From Methylocella tundrae (GTDB lineage: Bacteria > Pseudomonadota > Alphaproteobacteria > Rhizobiales > Beijerinckiaceae): a DNA stretch of 64,000 bases. Positions 18,366 through 28,051 of this stretch are shown here, piece after piece. The DNA lies in NCBI RefSeq assembly GCF_038024855.1, contig NZ_CP139089.1, positions 1 through 64,000 on the forward strand. Direction: 5' to 3'. The translations under genes were made by a program, and so were the position numbers. The notes under the pieces are model-generated. The model worked only from the letters and a program-made list of their open reading frames with translations, did not search any database and was not told the DNA's origin. The stretch's first letter is position 1. Every line of letters begins with the position of its first letter.

Positions 18366-19304
18366 ATGTCGGATATTCACTCCAATAATTCTGTGCTGAA
18401 CGGGTCGGAGCGGCTGCTTGACGCTCCGGGCATATCGATTGACCGCATGCCAATGCTGCATGTGATCCTCGATCGAATGGTGGCGCAAAGTTCCGAAAAT
18501 TTGCGTCAGCTTTCCCCGGCTCCGGCCTTCTTTTCGGTCGACGCCATCGCCGCCAAGCGCATGGGGGACGTGCTCGACACTTTCGAAAACAACGTCGTCA
18601 TAGGCATCTTCCACGTGCAGGCCTGGGATTCGCGCATCCTGATGGGGCTCGATCACAATTTCATCTTCACGTTGGCGGAGGCGCTTTTCGGCGGCGATGG
18701 AGGCGAGGCGGCCTTTGGGGAAAGGCGCAAATTGTCAAGCCTTGAACTACGTCTTGCGCAAAAGACTTTCGAACTCCTGGGGCGCGCCCTGCAAAGCTCA
18801 TTTGCGACGGTGAGCGACACGGTCTTCAAGCTGGAGCGAGTGGAGACGAGGCTGGATTTCGCCGTCATTGCGCCAAGGAACTCGTTCGGCGTCAACGCAA
18901 AAGTCAAGCTTCGCATTCTCGGGCGCCATGGCGAGATGTTCGTTTTGATCCCGCAAGCGGCGCTGAACTCCGTTCGTCAGCAATTGGGGCGCGATCTCTC
19001 AAATGACGCCGCGGTGCGCGACCCGGCATGGACCAGGCAGATTGAGAGCGAAATCGGACGCACGGAGGTCGCCGTCAAGGGCGTGATCGAAGAGCGTCAC
19101 TTTGTCCTCGCGGATATCGCCGACTTGAAAGTTGGAGGCATTCTCCAGCTTCAGGCGACTACCAAGACGCGCATCAGGCTGGAGTGCAATGCCGAGCCTC
19201 TTTTCTGGTGCAATCTCGGGCAGGGCGAAGGTTTCTACACGCTACGCATCGATGAATCCGTGAACCAGGAGCAGGAATTCATCGATGACGTTCTATCGCG
19301 ATAA
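18366..19304 (+). CDS. fliM: Flagellar motor switch protein FliM
   Basis: FliM is the C-ring protein that binds CheY-P and couples FliG to FliN. The 312-residue product has the middle CheC-like domain (GLDHNFIFTLAEALFGGDGG near 100-117) and a C-terminal SpoA domain ending in GQGEGFYTLRIDE. It is divergent from the enteric form, as Rhizobiales FliM often is. It lies between motA and fliN in the order motA-fliM-fliN-fliG-flhB. Confidence 0.9.
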   Translation: MSDIHSNNSVLNGSERLLDAPGISIDRMPMLHVILDRMVAQSSENLRQLSPAPAFFSVDAIAAKRMGDVLDTFENNVVIGIFHVQAWDSRILMGLDHNFIFTLAEALFGGDGGEAAFGERRKLSSLELRLAQKTFELLGRALQSSFATVSDTVFKLERVETRLDFAVIAPRNSFGVNAKVKLRILGRHGEMFVLIPQAALNSVRQQLGRDLSNDAAVRDPAWTRQIESEIGRTEVAVKGVIEERHFVLADIADLKVGGILQLQATTKTRIRLECNAEPLFWCNLGQGEGFYTLRIDESVNQEQEFIDDVLSR

Positions 19305-19427
19305 ATCGTGCGGAGCGGCTTCAAAATTGGGCGCGCCGTCTTTCCTGCGTTAACGCAAATAGCTGGTTCGCAGCATGAATACAGATGACAAAACTCTATC
19401 CGGTCATTGAAAGGGAAACTCGGAATC

Positions 19428-19763
19428 ATGTCAGACGTAGATGTTGGAGCGACAAATTTGGGCGAGAGCCTCGACGCGGACTCGCTGACGCAATCAAATG
19501 GAGGTCGTAATCTCGACACGATCCTTCGTATTCCGGTTGTGGTTCAGGTGGTGTTGGGCTCAGCCGTGATGCCGGTTTCCAATCTGCTCAAACTCGGACG
19601 TGGCGCCGTCATACCGCTTGATCATCGGGTTGGAGAGCCGGTTGACGTCGTTGTGAACGGCCGCATCATCGCGCGAGGGGAAATCGTGGTGGTGGAAGAC
19701 GACAATTCGCGCTTTGGCGTATCGCTGACTGAGATCGTCGGCCCCGCTGGAGCTGTCGACTAG
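19428..19763 (+). CDS. fliN: Flagellar motor switch protein FliN
   Basis: FliN completes the C-ring and helps dock the export ATPase complex. The 111-residue protein ends in a typical SpoA domain: ILRIPVVVQVVLGSAVMPVS, GRGAVIPLDHRVGEPVDVVV and RGEIVVVEDDNSRFGVSL. The ATG at 19428 is preferred to the TTG at 19407. A 123-base gap separates it from fliM, with no ORF I can support in it; fliG starts two bases after its stop. Confidence 0.93.
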   Translation: MSDVDVGATNLGESLDADSLTQSNGGRNLDTILRIPVVVQVVLGSAVMPVSNLLKLGRGAVIPLDHRVGEPVDVVVNGRIIARGEIVVVEDDNSRFGVSLTEIVGPAGAVD

Positions 19764-19765
19764 AG

Positions 19766-20800
19766 ATGGCGGCCTCTATCGCCCAGGCGAGTGGCGTGAG
19801 CCAGAGGTTTCTGCGCGGGCCCGAAAGGGTCGCCGCCCTGCTGCTTGCTATGGGAAAGCCGCTTGCAAGCCGTCTCTTGAAACATTTCGACGTCGACGAA
19901 TTGAAGCAGATCACGCGTTCCGTCGCGGAGCTTGGCGTCGTTCCCGCGCCGACGCTGGAATTGCTTGTCGAAGATTTCGCAAGTCAGTTCGCCAATGGAG
20001 TGGATCTTCTCGGTTCGCCAAACGAGGTTGAGCAAATGCTCGACGGCGTCCTGTCGCCGGAGCAAATTGCCGATGTGATGTCGGATGTCACCGGCAATTC
20101 GAATGAAGCGATGTGGGAGCGGCTCTCAAACGTCCCCGAGGGAACCCTGGGCGCTTATCTTGCCAAGGAACATCCGCAGGCCGCGGCGCTCATTTTGTCG
20201 AAGGTGACTCCGGTCTGTGCAGCCAAGGTGATGGGCCAGTTCCCGCGTGATCTTCGCAATGAGATGATGCGTCGAATGCTGAGCATAGGGCAGGTTACGG
20301 AAGCCGCGGTCCGCATCATTCAGGGCCAGTTGCAAGAAGACCTTCTCTCCAACCTGTCCCGTCAGAACGGCAGTGAGCAGAATGTCAGAATAGCAAATAT
20401 TATCAATAAGATGGAACGTGATCAAATGGAAGACGTGATGCAGAGCCTCGCGGCGGCGCGGCCGAAGGCGGCGGAGGTCCTGCGCGGCCTTATGTTCACC
20501 TTCGACGACATCATCAAGCTGCAGCCAAAGGCGCGCAGCGTCCTCTTCGACAAAATTCCGACGGAGTTGGTGGTCCTTGCCTTGAAGGGCACAGACGCCG
20601 GCTTTCGCGATTCGATCCTGTCTTCGCTCGCTGCGCGCGCGCGCCGGATCGTCGATAGCGAATTGGCCAATGGCGGTCCCGCCCTTCAGCGCGACGTTCT
20701 CAAGGCGCGCCGCATGATCGCCGACACCGCCCTCGAATTATCGAGCAATGGTGAGATCGAGTTGAATTCGTCCGAGGATGAAGATGAACTCTATGAGTAG
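19766..20800 (+). CDS. fliG: Flagellar motor switch protein FliG
   Basis: FliG links the FliF ring to the C-ring and receives torque from MotA. The 344-residue protein carries the family armadillo repeats, the conserved EHPQ motif in AKEHPQAAALILS near residue 135, and a charged C-terminal torque helix (FDDIIKLQPKARSVLFDKI). It lies between fliN and flhB. Length and motifs are normal. Confidence 0.96.
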   Translation: MAASIAQASGVSQRFLRGPERVAALLLAMGKPLASRLLKHFDVDELKQITRSVAELGVVPAPTLELLVEDFASQFANGVDLLGSPNEVEQMLDGVLSPEQIADVMSDVTGNSNEAMWERLSNVPEGTLGAYLAKEHPQAAALILSKVTPVCAAKVMGQFPRDLRNEMMRRMLSIGQVTEAAVRIIQGQLQEDLLSNLSRQNGSEQNVRIANIINKMERDQMEDVMQSLAAARPKAAEVLRGLMFTFDDIIKLQPKARSVLFDKIPTELVVLALKGTDAGFRDSILSSLAARARRIVDSELANGGPALQRDVLKARRMIADTALELSSNGEIELNSSEDEDELYE

Positions 20801-20816
20801 CCGGGAATAGGCGTTT

Positions 20817-21893
20817 ATGGCGGAGGAGAAGGAAAGCCGCACAGAAGAGCCAACGGAAAAGAAGCTCGCCGACGAGATGGAGCGCGGCAATGTTCCGTTC
20901 TCCAAAGAAGCCTCGATCTTCGCCTCGATCTCGTCCATGCTGATTATTGGCGCTTTCTTCGCGAAGGAATTCGTCGCTTCGATGACGGAATTGCTGCAGC
21001 GGTTGCTGGATGACGCCGGCGCGGTGTCGCTCCGCAATGGCTTCGACGCTGTCGCCCTGCTTGAAGTGGTCGGGTGGAGCGCTTGCAAGCTTATGATCAC
21101 GCCTTTGGTTATATTCTGTGCGGCGGGCGTCTTAGCCTCACTGATTCAGAATGCGCCGCGCTTCGCCTTCGATCGGATACAACCCAATTTTCAACGCATC
21201 TCCTTAGGCGCCGGATGGCAGCGAGTATGCAGCGCCCGTGGGCAAGTGGAGTTTCTCAAGGGCGTCTTCAAATTGAGCTCTATCTCTGTTGTCGCGTTCA
21301 CCGTTTTGCATTGGCAGGAGAATCATTTGGTCGATGCGATGGCGGTCGAGCCGGAAGCAATTCCGGAATTGATTCTTTCGATTGCGATGCGGCTTTTGTC
21401 CGTCGTGTGCGTCGTGACGGTTGTTCTACTTGCCGCGGATCTTGTCTGGGCGCGCACGCACTGGCGACGCGAACTGCGCATGAGCAAGCAGGAGATCAAG
21501 GATGAGATGAAGCAAAACGAGGGCGACCCCTTGAAGAAGGCGCGATTGCGCTCGCTGGCGCAGGATCGTTTGCGCAAGAGCATGATCGCGGCTGTGCCAA
21601 GGGCCACTCTCGTCATCGCAAATCCAACGCATTACGCGATCGCACTTCGCTACGTTAAGGAAGAGGGTGGCGCGCCTATGGTGCTATCGAAAGGGCAGGA
21701 TCTCATCGCCCTCAAGATTCGCGAGATTGCGGAACAACACTCGATTCCGGTCATCGAAGATAAGCTGCTTGCGAGATCCATGTATGGTAGCGTCGAGGTC
21801 GATCTGGCGATCCCGCCGGAGTTCTATAAGGCTGTGGCGGAGCTCATTCATTTTCTGTATTCTAAGAGCGCGAACACGACCGCCATAAAGTGA
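20817..21893 (+). CDS. flhB: Flagellar export gate protein FlhB
   Basis: FlhB is a membrane component of the type III export gate and controls the switch from hook to filament export. The 358-residue product has the charged start EKESRTEEPTEKKLADEME, four hydrophobic segments, and the self-cleaving NPTH motif at about residue 269 in VIANPTHYAIALRY. The stop overlaps the next ATG. All expected features are present. Confidence 0.96.
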   Translation: MAEEKESRTEEPTEKKLADEMERGNVPFSKEASIFASISSMLIIGAFFAKEFVASMTELLQRLLDDAGAVSLRNGFDAVALLEVVGWSACKLMITPLVIFCAAGVLASLIQNAPRFAFDRIQPNFQRISLGAGWQRVCSARGQVEFLKGVFKLSSISVVAFTVLHWQENHLVDAMAVEPEAIPELILSIAMRLLSVVCVVTVVLLAADLVWARTHWRRELRMSKQEIKDEMKQNEGDPLKKARLRSLAQDRLRKSMIAAVPRATLVIANPTHYAIALRYVKEEGGAPMVLSKGQDLIALKIREIAEQHSIPVIEDKLLARSMYGSVEVDLAIPPEFYKAVAELIHFLYSKSANTTAIK

Positions 21894-22336
21894 AGGTCGC
21901 TCCCATGTCATCTCGGCGCCGCGATGAGGCTGACTTGAGGGCGAGGATTCTCCGCGACGCCATTGAACCGGTCGCCGAGGAACTGCAGCTTATAGACGTC
22001 GCTGACTACATTGCCTGCATCCGCTTTGAGAAATTCGCAAATATCCAGGACATCGTGAATTCTTCGATTGAGCTCTTCTTCCGCGCGGAGACCCTCCACT
22101 ATGCATGGGCGGCGGAGTATGAACTGGATTGGGGCGGTGCTCCGGAGATCACCATCGCCATGGAATTTCGACATCGCGACATATGGATCGTGTTCAGGCT
22201 CGTTCTCGCCGGCGATAAGACACGAGTCTCGATCGAACATTTTGAAGCGACCCAATCCTCAGGCGATCTGATGCAGGACACGTCCCACATGATCGAGGCG
22301 CTGACCGACGCGCGTGTCTTCTCAGGCGCCGGATAG
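21890..22336 (+). CDS. Uncharacterised protein encoded in the flagellar cluster
   Basis: I do not recognise this 148-residue soluble protein. Its ATG at 21890 overlaps the flhB stop (ATGA), so it is probably translated with flhB; Met6 at 21905 is an alternative start. It has no signal peptide or membrane segment. It mixes acidic helices (DAIEPVAEELQLIDVADYI) with predicted strands (EITIAMEFRHRDIWIVFRLV), a layout compatible with a small alpha/beta chaperone-like fold, but that is only a guess. The position suggests a flagellar role. Confidence 0.75.
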   Translation: MKVAPMSSRRRDEADLRARILRDAIEPVAEELQLIDVADYIACIRFEKFANIQDIVNSSIELFFRAETLHYAWAAEYELDWGGAPEITIAMEFRHRDIWIVFRLVLAGDKTRVSIEHFEATQSSGDLMQDTSHMIEALTDARVFSGAG

Positions 22337-22586
22337 ATAATCACGGCCGACGCGCGCCGCCGATTCTTCGATTTCGAAGACAGGCATTTGATCGTTGGCT
22401 TTCGGTGATGCTTTAACGTCCGAAAAGCGGCGAGTGCCGGTTATAGATGATGCGTGAGCTCCAACGACTGGCTGTGCCCATGTTCTTTGTATGGTGACAA
22501 CTGTGTTGACGGCATCTGGGTCAGCCTGGTGCAAGGCGTTTCCTCTAAAACCAGTGTTTGAGCGAACGCTTTGTTAGGAGGCCGTC

Positions 22587-22967
22587 GTGGGTCAGATCCA
22601 CCTTTTCGATCTCGCTTCGCAGCAGGCGCGCTGGTTAACTGTGCGTCAAGCCGCGGTTGCAACCAACGTCGCGAATGCGAATACGCCGGGCTTTACGGCT
22701 GGAGATGTTGTTCCCTTCGAAGACGTTTTCAACGACTCTACGATCCACATGGTGGCGACGAACCCGGGTCATATCGGCGTGGATCCCTTGGGGCCCGATC
22801 AGATCGCAACCAGGGACGCCGCAGCCTGGGAGACCACGCATTCTGGAAATTCAGTCAGCGTTGAGAACGAGATGATGAAGGCGGGCGAGGTCAATCGTTC
22901 GTTCTCGCTCAACACGAGCATCGTCAAAGCTTTCAACCAAATGCTTATGGCGAGCGTCAAAGGATAG
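22587..22967 (+). CDS. flgB: Flagellar basal-body rod protein FlgB
   Basis: FlgB is a proximal rod subunit exported by the flagellar type III system. The 126-residue protein has the rod-family N-terminal segment AVATNVANANTPGFTAGDVV and a C-terminal helix VEVNRSF-like segment ending in VKAFNQMLMASVKG. The start is GTG at 22587, supported by a strong AGGAGG site about five bases upstream. The 250-base gap before it holds no gene I can support and probably contains the promoter of a flgBC-fliE-flgGAI unit. Confidence 0.94.
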   Translation: MGQIHLFDLASQQARWLTVRQAAVATNVANANTPGFTAGDVVPFEDVFNDSTIHMVATNPGHIGVDPLGPDQIATRDAAAWETTHSGNSVSVENEMMKAGEVNRSFSLNTSIVKAFNQMLMASVKG

Positions 22968-22970
22968 GAA

Positions 22971-23393
22971 ATGATCGATCCACTTGATGCATCTCTCAGA
23001 ATTGCCGGTTCCGGCCTTGAAGCGCAATCCGCGCGATTGCGGGTCGTCGCCGAAAATCTTGCCAATGCGCAATCGACGGGATCGACGCCTGGGGCTGATC
23101 CTTATGCGCGCAAGACCATTACATTTGCCAGCGAGATGGACCGCGTCTCTGGTGTAGAGCTGGTGCATGTCAGCGCCATCGGCGTCGACAAGGCGCCGTT
23201 CCGGGTCGAGCAGGATCCTGGAAACCCCGCCGCAGATTCAAAGGGGTTTGTCAAACTTCCGAATGTCAACATGGTCATGGAAATGGCCGACATGCGCGAA
23301 GCAAATCGCTCTTACGAAGCCAATTTGCAAATCGTCAAACAAACAAGGGATCTTTCTTCAATGGCCATCGATCTTTTGAGGAATTCATCATGA
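22971..23393 (+). CDS. flgC: Flagellar basal-body rod protein FlgC
   Basis: FlgC is a proximal rod subunit. The 140-residue protein begins [20 protein letters not shown], has the rod motif [21 protein letters not shown], and ends with the conserved helix [20 protein letters not shown]. It starts three bases after flgB and overlaps fliE by four bases. Confidence 0.95.
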   Translation: MIDPLDASLRIAGSGLEAQSARLRVVAENLANAQSTGSTPGADPYARKTITFASEMDRVSGVELVHVSAIGVDKAPFRVEQDPGNPAADSKGFVKLPNVNMVMEMADMREANRSYEANLQIVKQTRDLSSMAIDLLRNSS

Positions 23394-23704
23394 TTGCCGC
23401 TCTTTCGCTTCTTGGCTCTGTTCTTGGCTCCAGTGCTACGACCGCATCGCCTTCTATCTCCGCAACGCTCACCCCGGCAGGGGGCAGCGCGGATTTCGGC
23501 CAGGTCATGGCGGACGTGTCCGCCCGGGCCGTCAATGATCTGAAGAGCGGCGAAGCGACTGCGATCTCCGCGCTTCAGGGCAAAGCATCGGTTCAGCAAG
23601 TTGTGGAGTCGGTGATGGGCGCAGAACAATCGCTCAACACGGCAATCGCAATTCGGGACAAAGTCGTCTCGGCCTATCAGTCACTGTCTCAAATGGCGAT
23701 CTAA
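23390..23704 (+). CDS. fliE: Flagellar hook-basal body protein FliE
   Basis: FliE joins the MS ring to the rod and is among the first exported substrates. The 104-residue product has the family C-terminal region [20 protein letters not shown] followed by [17 protein letters not shown]. Its ATG overlaps the flgC stop (ATGA). The flgB-flgC-fliE order is the usual one. Confidence 0.92.
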   Translation: MIAALSLLGSVLGSSATTASPSISATLTPAGGSADFGQVMADVSARAVNDLKSGEATAISALQGKASVQQVVESVMGAEQSLNTAIAIRDKVVSAYQSLSQMAI

Positions 23705-23713
23705 GGAGAGGAA

Positions 23714-24502
23714 ATGAAAGCGCTTTCCATTGCCGCCACGGGCATGGCCGCCCAAGATCTCAATGTTGCGGTCATAGCGAACAATATAGCGAACATCAAC
23801 ACCACGGGATTCAAACGCGCGCGCGCCGAATTTACGGATCTGCTTTACCAGGCCGAGCGTCTGCAGGGCGTATCAAGCCGCGGCCAGAGCAGCACAATTC
23901 CAGAAGGCGCACAACTTGGTCTCGGAGTGCGCACAGCATCGATCCGCAATCTTCATATCCAAGGCGCATTAGCCAATACCGGAAACCAGTTCGACATGGC
24001 GCTCAACGGGCGCGGCTGGTTTCAAGTGACTGACGCGAATGGCGGCATCGTTTACACGAGGGATGGCGCTTTCAATACAAACGGCACAGGGCAGATCGTC
24101 ACGGCGGATGGATATGTCGTCAGTCCTGCGATGACAGTTCCGACCAATGCTCTCAGCGTGACCGTAAGCCAGTCTGGAATTGTTTCGGCGACGGTTGCGG
24201 GGCAGACTGCTCCGCAGCAGCTCGGTCAGATTACTATCGCGAATTTTGCGAATGACGCCGGGCTGACGCCTCTTGGGAACAATCTCTATCTCCAAACGGA
24301 GGCGTCGGGCCCGCCGGTGGTTGGCATTCCCGGCGATCCGGGCTTTGCGACGGTGAGCCAAGGATATCTTGAGAGCTCGAACGTCGATCCCGTCAAGGAG
24401 ATCACGGATCTTATCTCTGCGCAGCGCGCCTATGAAATGAATTCAAAGGTGATCCAGGCCGCCTCCGACATGGAGAGCACGGTTTCAAAGAACATGGGGT
24501 AG
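23714..24502 (+). CDS. flgG: Flagellar distal rod protein FlgG
   Basis: FlgG forms the distal rod that passes through the P and L rings. The 262-residue protein has the rod/hook N-terminal signature [20 protein letters not shown], the central [19 protein letters not shown] and the C-terminal [20 protein letters not shown]. The other rod gene flgF is not in the window. A GGAGAGG ribosome site precedes the ATG. Confidence 0.96.
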   Translation: MKALSIAATGMAAQDLNVAVIANNIANINTTGFKRARAEFTDLLYQAERLQGVSSRGQSSTIPEGAQLGLGVRTASIRNLHIQGALANTGNQFDMALNGRGWFQVTDANGGIVYTRDGAFNTNGTGQIVTADGYVVSPAMTVPTNALSVTVSQSGIVSATVAGQTAPQQLGQITIANFANDAGLTPLGNNLYLQTEASGPPVVGIPGDPGFATVSQGYLESSNVDPVKEITDLISAQRAYEMNSKVIQAASDMESTVSKNMG

Positions 24503-24506
24503 GGAC

Positions 24507-25001
24507 ATGATCGGGATGCTCAGGGGCACTCTTGGGGGCGCAACGACATACGCCACTTGCCTCATCGTAATTCTCGGATCTTGCACGCTGCCGCCGGCGT
24601 TCGCATCCGAGTCGAATGTGTTGCCTGTCCCCGCTATTACGATCTATCCGGGCGATGCGATCAAAGACAATTGGCTGGTTGATCGCGACTTTGGCCTGAC
24701 CTCTGCGGTGAGAGCCAATGTGATCGTCAGCCGTGACTTGCTCGTTGGGAAAATTGCGCGAAGAACCTTGCTGCCCGGTGCGCCGGTGCCTTCGAATGCG
24801 GTGTCGGCGCCGAAGATTGTAGCGAACGGCGCGAAGGTCAGGATTGTGTTCGCAGAGGGCGGCCTGACAATCGCGACCTATGGCGCGGCGCTTCAGGACG
24901 GCAGCGTTGGCGACATCATATCCTTGCGCAATCTCGAGACGGGGTTGACGGTCTCGGGAATTGTACAGGCCGATGGCACTATTCTTTTGAGCGGCGGCTG
25001 A
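24507..25001 (+). CDS. flgA: Flagellar P-ring assembly chaperone FlgA
   Basis: FlgA is the periplasmic chaperone for P-ring formation by FlgI. The 164-residue protein has an N-terminal hydrophobic export segment and a SAF-type domain with VIVSRDLLVGKIARRTLLPG and the final GASVSGIVQADG-like region (TGLTVSGIVQADGTILL). It lies between flgG and flgI, and its stop overlaps the flgI ATG (TGATG). Confidence 0.92.
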   Translation: MIGMLRGTLGGATTYATCLIVILGSCTLPPAFASESNVLPVPAITIYPGDAIKDNWLVDRDFGLTSAVRANVIVSRDLLVGKIARRTLLPGAPVPSNAVSAPKIVANGAKVRIVFAEGGLTIATYGAALQDGSVGDIISLRNLETGLTVSGIVQADGTILLSGG

Positions 25002-26101
25002 TGCTTCGCACATTTCTGATTCTTCTTTTCAGCGCAATCGTGGCTGTCTCTGCCGAGGCGTCGGTACGCATCAAGGACATCGTCACCTTGCAAGGCGTCC
25101 GCGACAATCAGCTTGTCGGCTACGGGCTCGTTGTCGGGCTTCAGGGCAGCGGCGACACGCTAACGAATTCGACCTTCACGCAACAGGCGCTGCAGTCGAT
25201 GCTTGACCGCATGGGAATCAATGTTCGCGCCCTTGCGTTGCGGACACGGAACGTCGCAGCAGTCCTTGTGACGGCCGATCTGCCCCCCTTCATCCAGCCC
25301 GGATCGCGCATGGACGTCACGGTGTCTTCTCTCGGTGACGCGACGTCCCTTTACGGCGGAACTTTGATCCTGACGTCGCTGTTGGGCGTCGACGGCCAGA
25401 CATACGCGATTGCGCAGGGACAAGTCGCTGTCGCTGGTTTCGTCGTCCAAGGGCAGGCCGAGACGATCACGCAAAATGTCGCGACGGCTGGGCATATCCC
25501 CAATGGCGCCTTGGTTGAGCGAGAAGTGCCAGGCGGGCTGAGGGATGTCGGGCCGCTCGCCCTCGTCCTGAAGAATCCCGATTTCAATACGTCGACCTTG
25601 ATAGCTGATGCGATCAATCGATTTGGAGTTCGTCGATATGGCGTCCGTCTTGCGCGCGAAAGCGATCTGAATTCTGTCGCCCTTATGAAGCCGGCAAATG
25701 TAGGGACGACCCGCTTCATGGCTGAAATTGGCGATCTTCTGGTGGAGCCCGACGCGCCTGCCCGCGTCGTCATCGACTCGCGCAGCGGCACGATCGTCAT
25801 CGGGCAGGATGTCCAGGTCTCGACCGTCGCGGTGACGCATGGCAATCTCAACGTCCGCGTCGTCGAGACGCCTGAAGTCTCACAGCCCGCCCCGTTCTCG
25901 AACGGTCGGACGGTGGTCGTTCCACGCACCGACATAGACACAAATCAGCAGGGCGGACATATCGGCATAGTGCGAGGCGCAAGCTTGCGAGAGCTTGTAT
26001 CCGGACTCAATCGCATTGGCCTGAAGCCAATGGGCATCATCGCCATTCTTCAGGCGATCAAGGCCGCGGGGGCTCTCCACGCCGAGCTCGTCGTTCAATG
26101 A
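25001..26101 (+). CDS. flgI: Flagellar P-ring protein FlgI
   Basis: FlgI forms the ring around the rod in the peptidoglycan layer. The 366-residue precursor starts with a signal peptide (LILLFSAIVAVSAEA), then RIKDIVTLQGVRDNQLVGYG and LVVGLQGSGDTL, both family hallmarks. The region VVDSRSGTIV-like (RVVIDSRSGTIVIGQDVQVS) is near 262-280. Length is normal and the gene is coupled to flgA. Confidence 0.96.
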   Translation: MLRTFLILLFSAIVAVSAEASVRIKDIVTLQGVRDNQLVGYGLVVGLQGSGDTLTNSTFTQQALQSMLDRMGINVRALALRTRNVAAVLVTADLPPFIQPGSRMDVTVSSLGDATSLYGGTLILTSLLGVDGQTYAIAQGQVAVAGFVVQGQAETITQNVATAGHIPNGALVEREVPGGLRDVGPLALVLKNPDFNTSTLIADAINRFGVRRYGVRLARESDLNSVALMKPANVGTTRFMAEIGDLLVEPDAPARVVIDSRSGTIVIGQDVQVSTVAVTHGNLNVRVVETPEVSQPAPFSNGRTVVVPRTDIDTNQQGGHIGIVRGASLRELVSGLNRIGLKPMGIIAILQAIKAAGALHAELVVQ

Positions 26102-26178
26102 TCGGAGGCGGCCGTCGTGACCAGCCCTGCGCAAGTCAATTCAAAGATGATTAGGGCAGCGCGCTGGAGACGACGCAG

Positions 26179-26715
26179 ATGATATGTAGAGTTTCGCGTT
26201 CCATGATCGGCTTGATAATTTACACGGCGATCGCTGTCGCCATGCCGGATACTGGCCGCAGCCTTGAGCAGAAGAAATCTGATCCGGCGAGAGGCGCGGA
26301 AGCGAAGCCGCCACAATCCGACGTTCAGCAATTCTGTTTCAATAACGCTGGCGTCATTGGCGATGCGCGAATCGCCTGGCAGACAGCCAGGCTTTCTGAA
26401 CTTGCGGCACAGATTGGTGCGCGTCTGGCCGAGCTGGAGGCTAAGAAGGCCGAATATGAAGCATGGCTTCATAAGCGGGACGACATGCTGAAACAGGCGA
26501 CGGAAGGCGTCGTGATGATTTACGCAAGGATGCAGCCCGACGCGGCGGCTCTTCAACTTGCGGCTATGGACGATTCAATCGCCGCGGCGATCCTGGCGAA
26601 GCTTCCGGCGCGAGCCGCGAGCGCTATCCTCGATGAAATGGAGGCGGGCCGCGCCGCGCGGCTCGCACGTTCTATGGCGGGTTCCGACTCCGCGCTGGAT
26701 GGAAAAAAGTCCTAG
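26179..26715 (+). CDS. motE: MotE-like periplasmic chaperone of the motility protein MotC
   Basis: MotE is a Rhizobiales protein that helps fold MotC in the periplasm. The 178-residue product has an N-terminal hydrophobic export region, a single Cys in DVQQFCFNNAG (known MotE proteins dimerise through a cysteine), a coiled-coil ARLSELAAQIGARLAELEAK, and a C-terminal MgtE-N-like helical region YARMQPDAAALQLAAMDD. Its position between flgI and flgH is the same as in Sinorhizobium. An ATG seven codons later is an alternative start. Confidence 0.8.
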   Translation: MICRVSRSMIGLIIYTAIAVAMPDTGRSLEQKKSDPARGAEAKPPQSDVQQFCFNNAGVIGDARIAWQTARLSELAAQIGARLAELEAKKAEYEAWLHKRDDMLKQATEGVVMIYARMQPDAAALQLAAMDDSIAAAILAKLPARAASAILDEMEAGRAARLARSMAGSDSALDGKKS

Positions 26716-27417
26716 ATGAGATACGTGGCGCTTGTCCTTTTCGTACTATCGCTTTGCGGCTGCGCCGGCGATGTCAGGGAGATTGGAAGGGAGCCTTCCA
26801 TGAGCCCGGTCGGCACAGGCCTCATCGCCGATGTTCAGCCGACCGCGAGCGCGCTTTTCTTGCCGGCGGGCAAGAGCAATTCGCAATCAATCTGGAGCGG
26901 CGGGCGCGCCGATATTTTCAGCGATCCGAGAGCGGCCAAGATAGGCGATGTAGTGACCGTCAATATCGCAATCAACGACCGCGCGACATTCGGCAACGCG
27001 ACGGACCGTTCGCTTGATTCGAAAGTCAACGCAAATTTCGATTGGAAGCTCGGCGTCAACAGTAAAATAAGCGAATTCAACCCTCAGCTGACATCCGAGT
27101 CCATGTCATCGACACAAGGGCAGGGGACCACTGACCGCTCGGAGAAGATTCAACTGTCGGTCGCCGCCGTCGTCACGGACGTCTTGCCGAATGGCAATCT
27201 CATTGTCAGCGGTTCGCAAGAGGTGCGCGTCAACTTCGAGCTGCGTTTGTTGAACGTCGCAGGAATCGTACGGCCGCGCGACATATCGAGAGATAATACG
27301 ATTTCCTACGACAAGGTCGCCGAAGCGAGAATTTCCTACGGCGGCAGAGGCCGGATCATGGAGGTGCAGCAGCCGGCCTGGGGTCAGCAGCTTTATGATT
27401 GGTTCAAGCCATTTTGA
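26716..27417 (+). CDS. flgH: Flagellar L-ring lipoprotein FlgH
   Basis: FlgH makes the outer-membrane ring. The 233-residue lipoprotein has a short signal with lipobox LCGC near residue 15, the conserved SIWSGGRADIFSDPRAAKIG and TVNIAINDRATFGN segments, and PNGNLIVSGSQEVRVNFE. It ends at an aromatic-rich tail (QLYDWFKPF). Its ATG immediately follows the motE stop. Confidence 0.95.
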   Translation: MRYVALVLFVLSLCGCAGDVREIGREPSMSPVGTGLIADVQPTASALFLPAGKSNSQSIWSGGRADIFSDPRAAKIGDVVTVNIAINDRATFGNATDRSLDSKVNANFDWKLGVNSKISEFNPQLTSESMSSTQGQGTTDRSEKIQLSVAAVVTDVLPNGNLIVSGSQEVRVNFELRLLNVAGIVRPRDISRDNTISYDKVAEARISYGGRGRIMEVQQPAWGQQLYDWFKPF

Positions 27418-27541
27418 GGTCGCCAAACTGGAGAGGCCGCAGGCGAATGAGGCAATATCACACGCGAAGAGTCCATGAGCTCGCCGGCCAATTGTCCGCC
27501 GGGCCGAAGGCCGTGGTGTGGACGGTGGGGTCGGCTCCGCG

Positions 27542-28051
27542 ATGACGATGGGCGACGATTTTGAACAATTACCGGGTCCGCCAGCCCCGGCCGGCCCATC
27601 GATCGCGATTTTCGCCGGCGCAATGGTGGGGCTTACGCTCATCGCTGTTGCGTCGGGCGGCGTGCTTGGGCTGCGCATCGCGGCGGTCAAAAGGGCTGAG
27701 ATTCAGGCCAGCACTGATGCGCCGCCGCCGCCGAAGGTCATCGCCCCCTACGCGGCTGATACGAATTTGCGCGACCTGCCCCCTATCATCGCAAATCTCG
27801 CGGATCCGCCAGACGCCTGGGTCCGCCTCCAGGCGACGCTCGTCCTTGATGGCGCGTCAACGCCGAAGCCGGAAATCGTCGCGGCTGAGATCGCCGAGGA
27901 CATTCTGGGCTTTATGCGCACCGTTACTCTGGCGCAGATCGCGGGCGCGAGTGGTCTGCAGCATTTGCGCGAAGACCTAAACGAGCGCGCCGCCATTCGT
28001 TCGAATGGCCGAGTGCGCGAACTCATCCTCCAAACCTTGGTGGTGCAGTGA
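27542..28051 (+). CDS. fliL: Flagellar basal body-associated protein FliL
   Basis: FliL is a single-pass membrane protein that rings the stator units. The 169-residue product has one membrane segment (SIAIFAGAMVGLTLIAVASG) near the N terminus and a periplasmic stomatin-like domain ending in REDLNERAAIRSNGRVRELI, typical of the FliL C terminus. An in-frame start at 27518 would add eight residues. It overlaps fliP by four bases. Confidence 0.88.
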   Translation: MTMGDDFEQLPGPPAPAGPSIAIFAGAMVGLTLIAVASGGVLGLRIAAVKRAEIQASTDAPPPPKVIAPYAADTNLRDLPPIIANLADPPDAWVRLQATLVLDGASTPKPEIVAAEIAEDILGFMRTVTLAQIAGASGLQHLREDLNERAAIRSNGRVRELILQTLVVQ

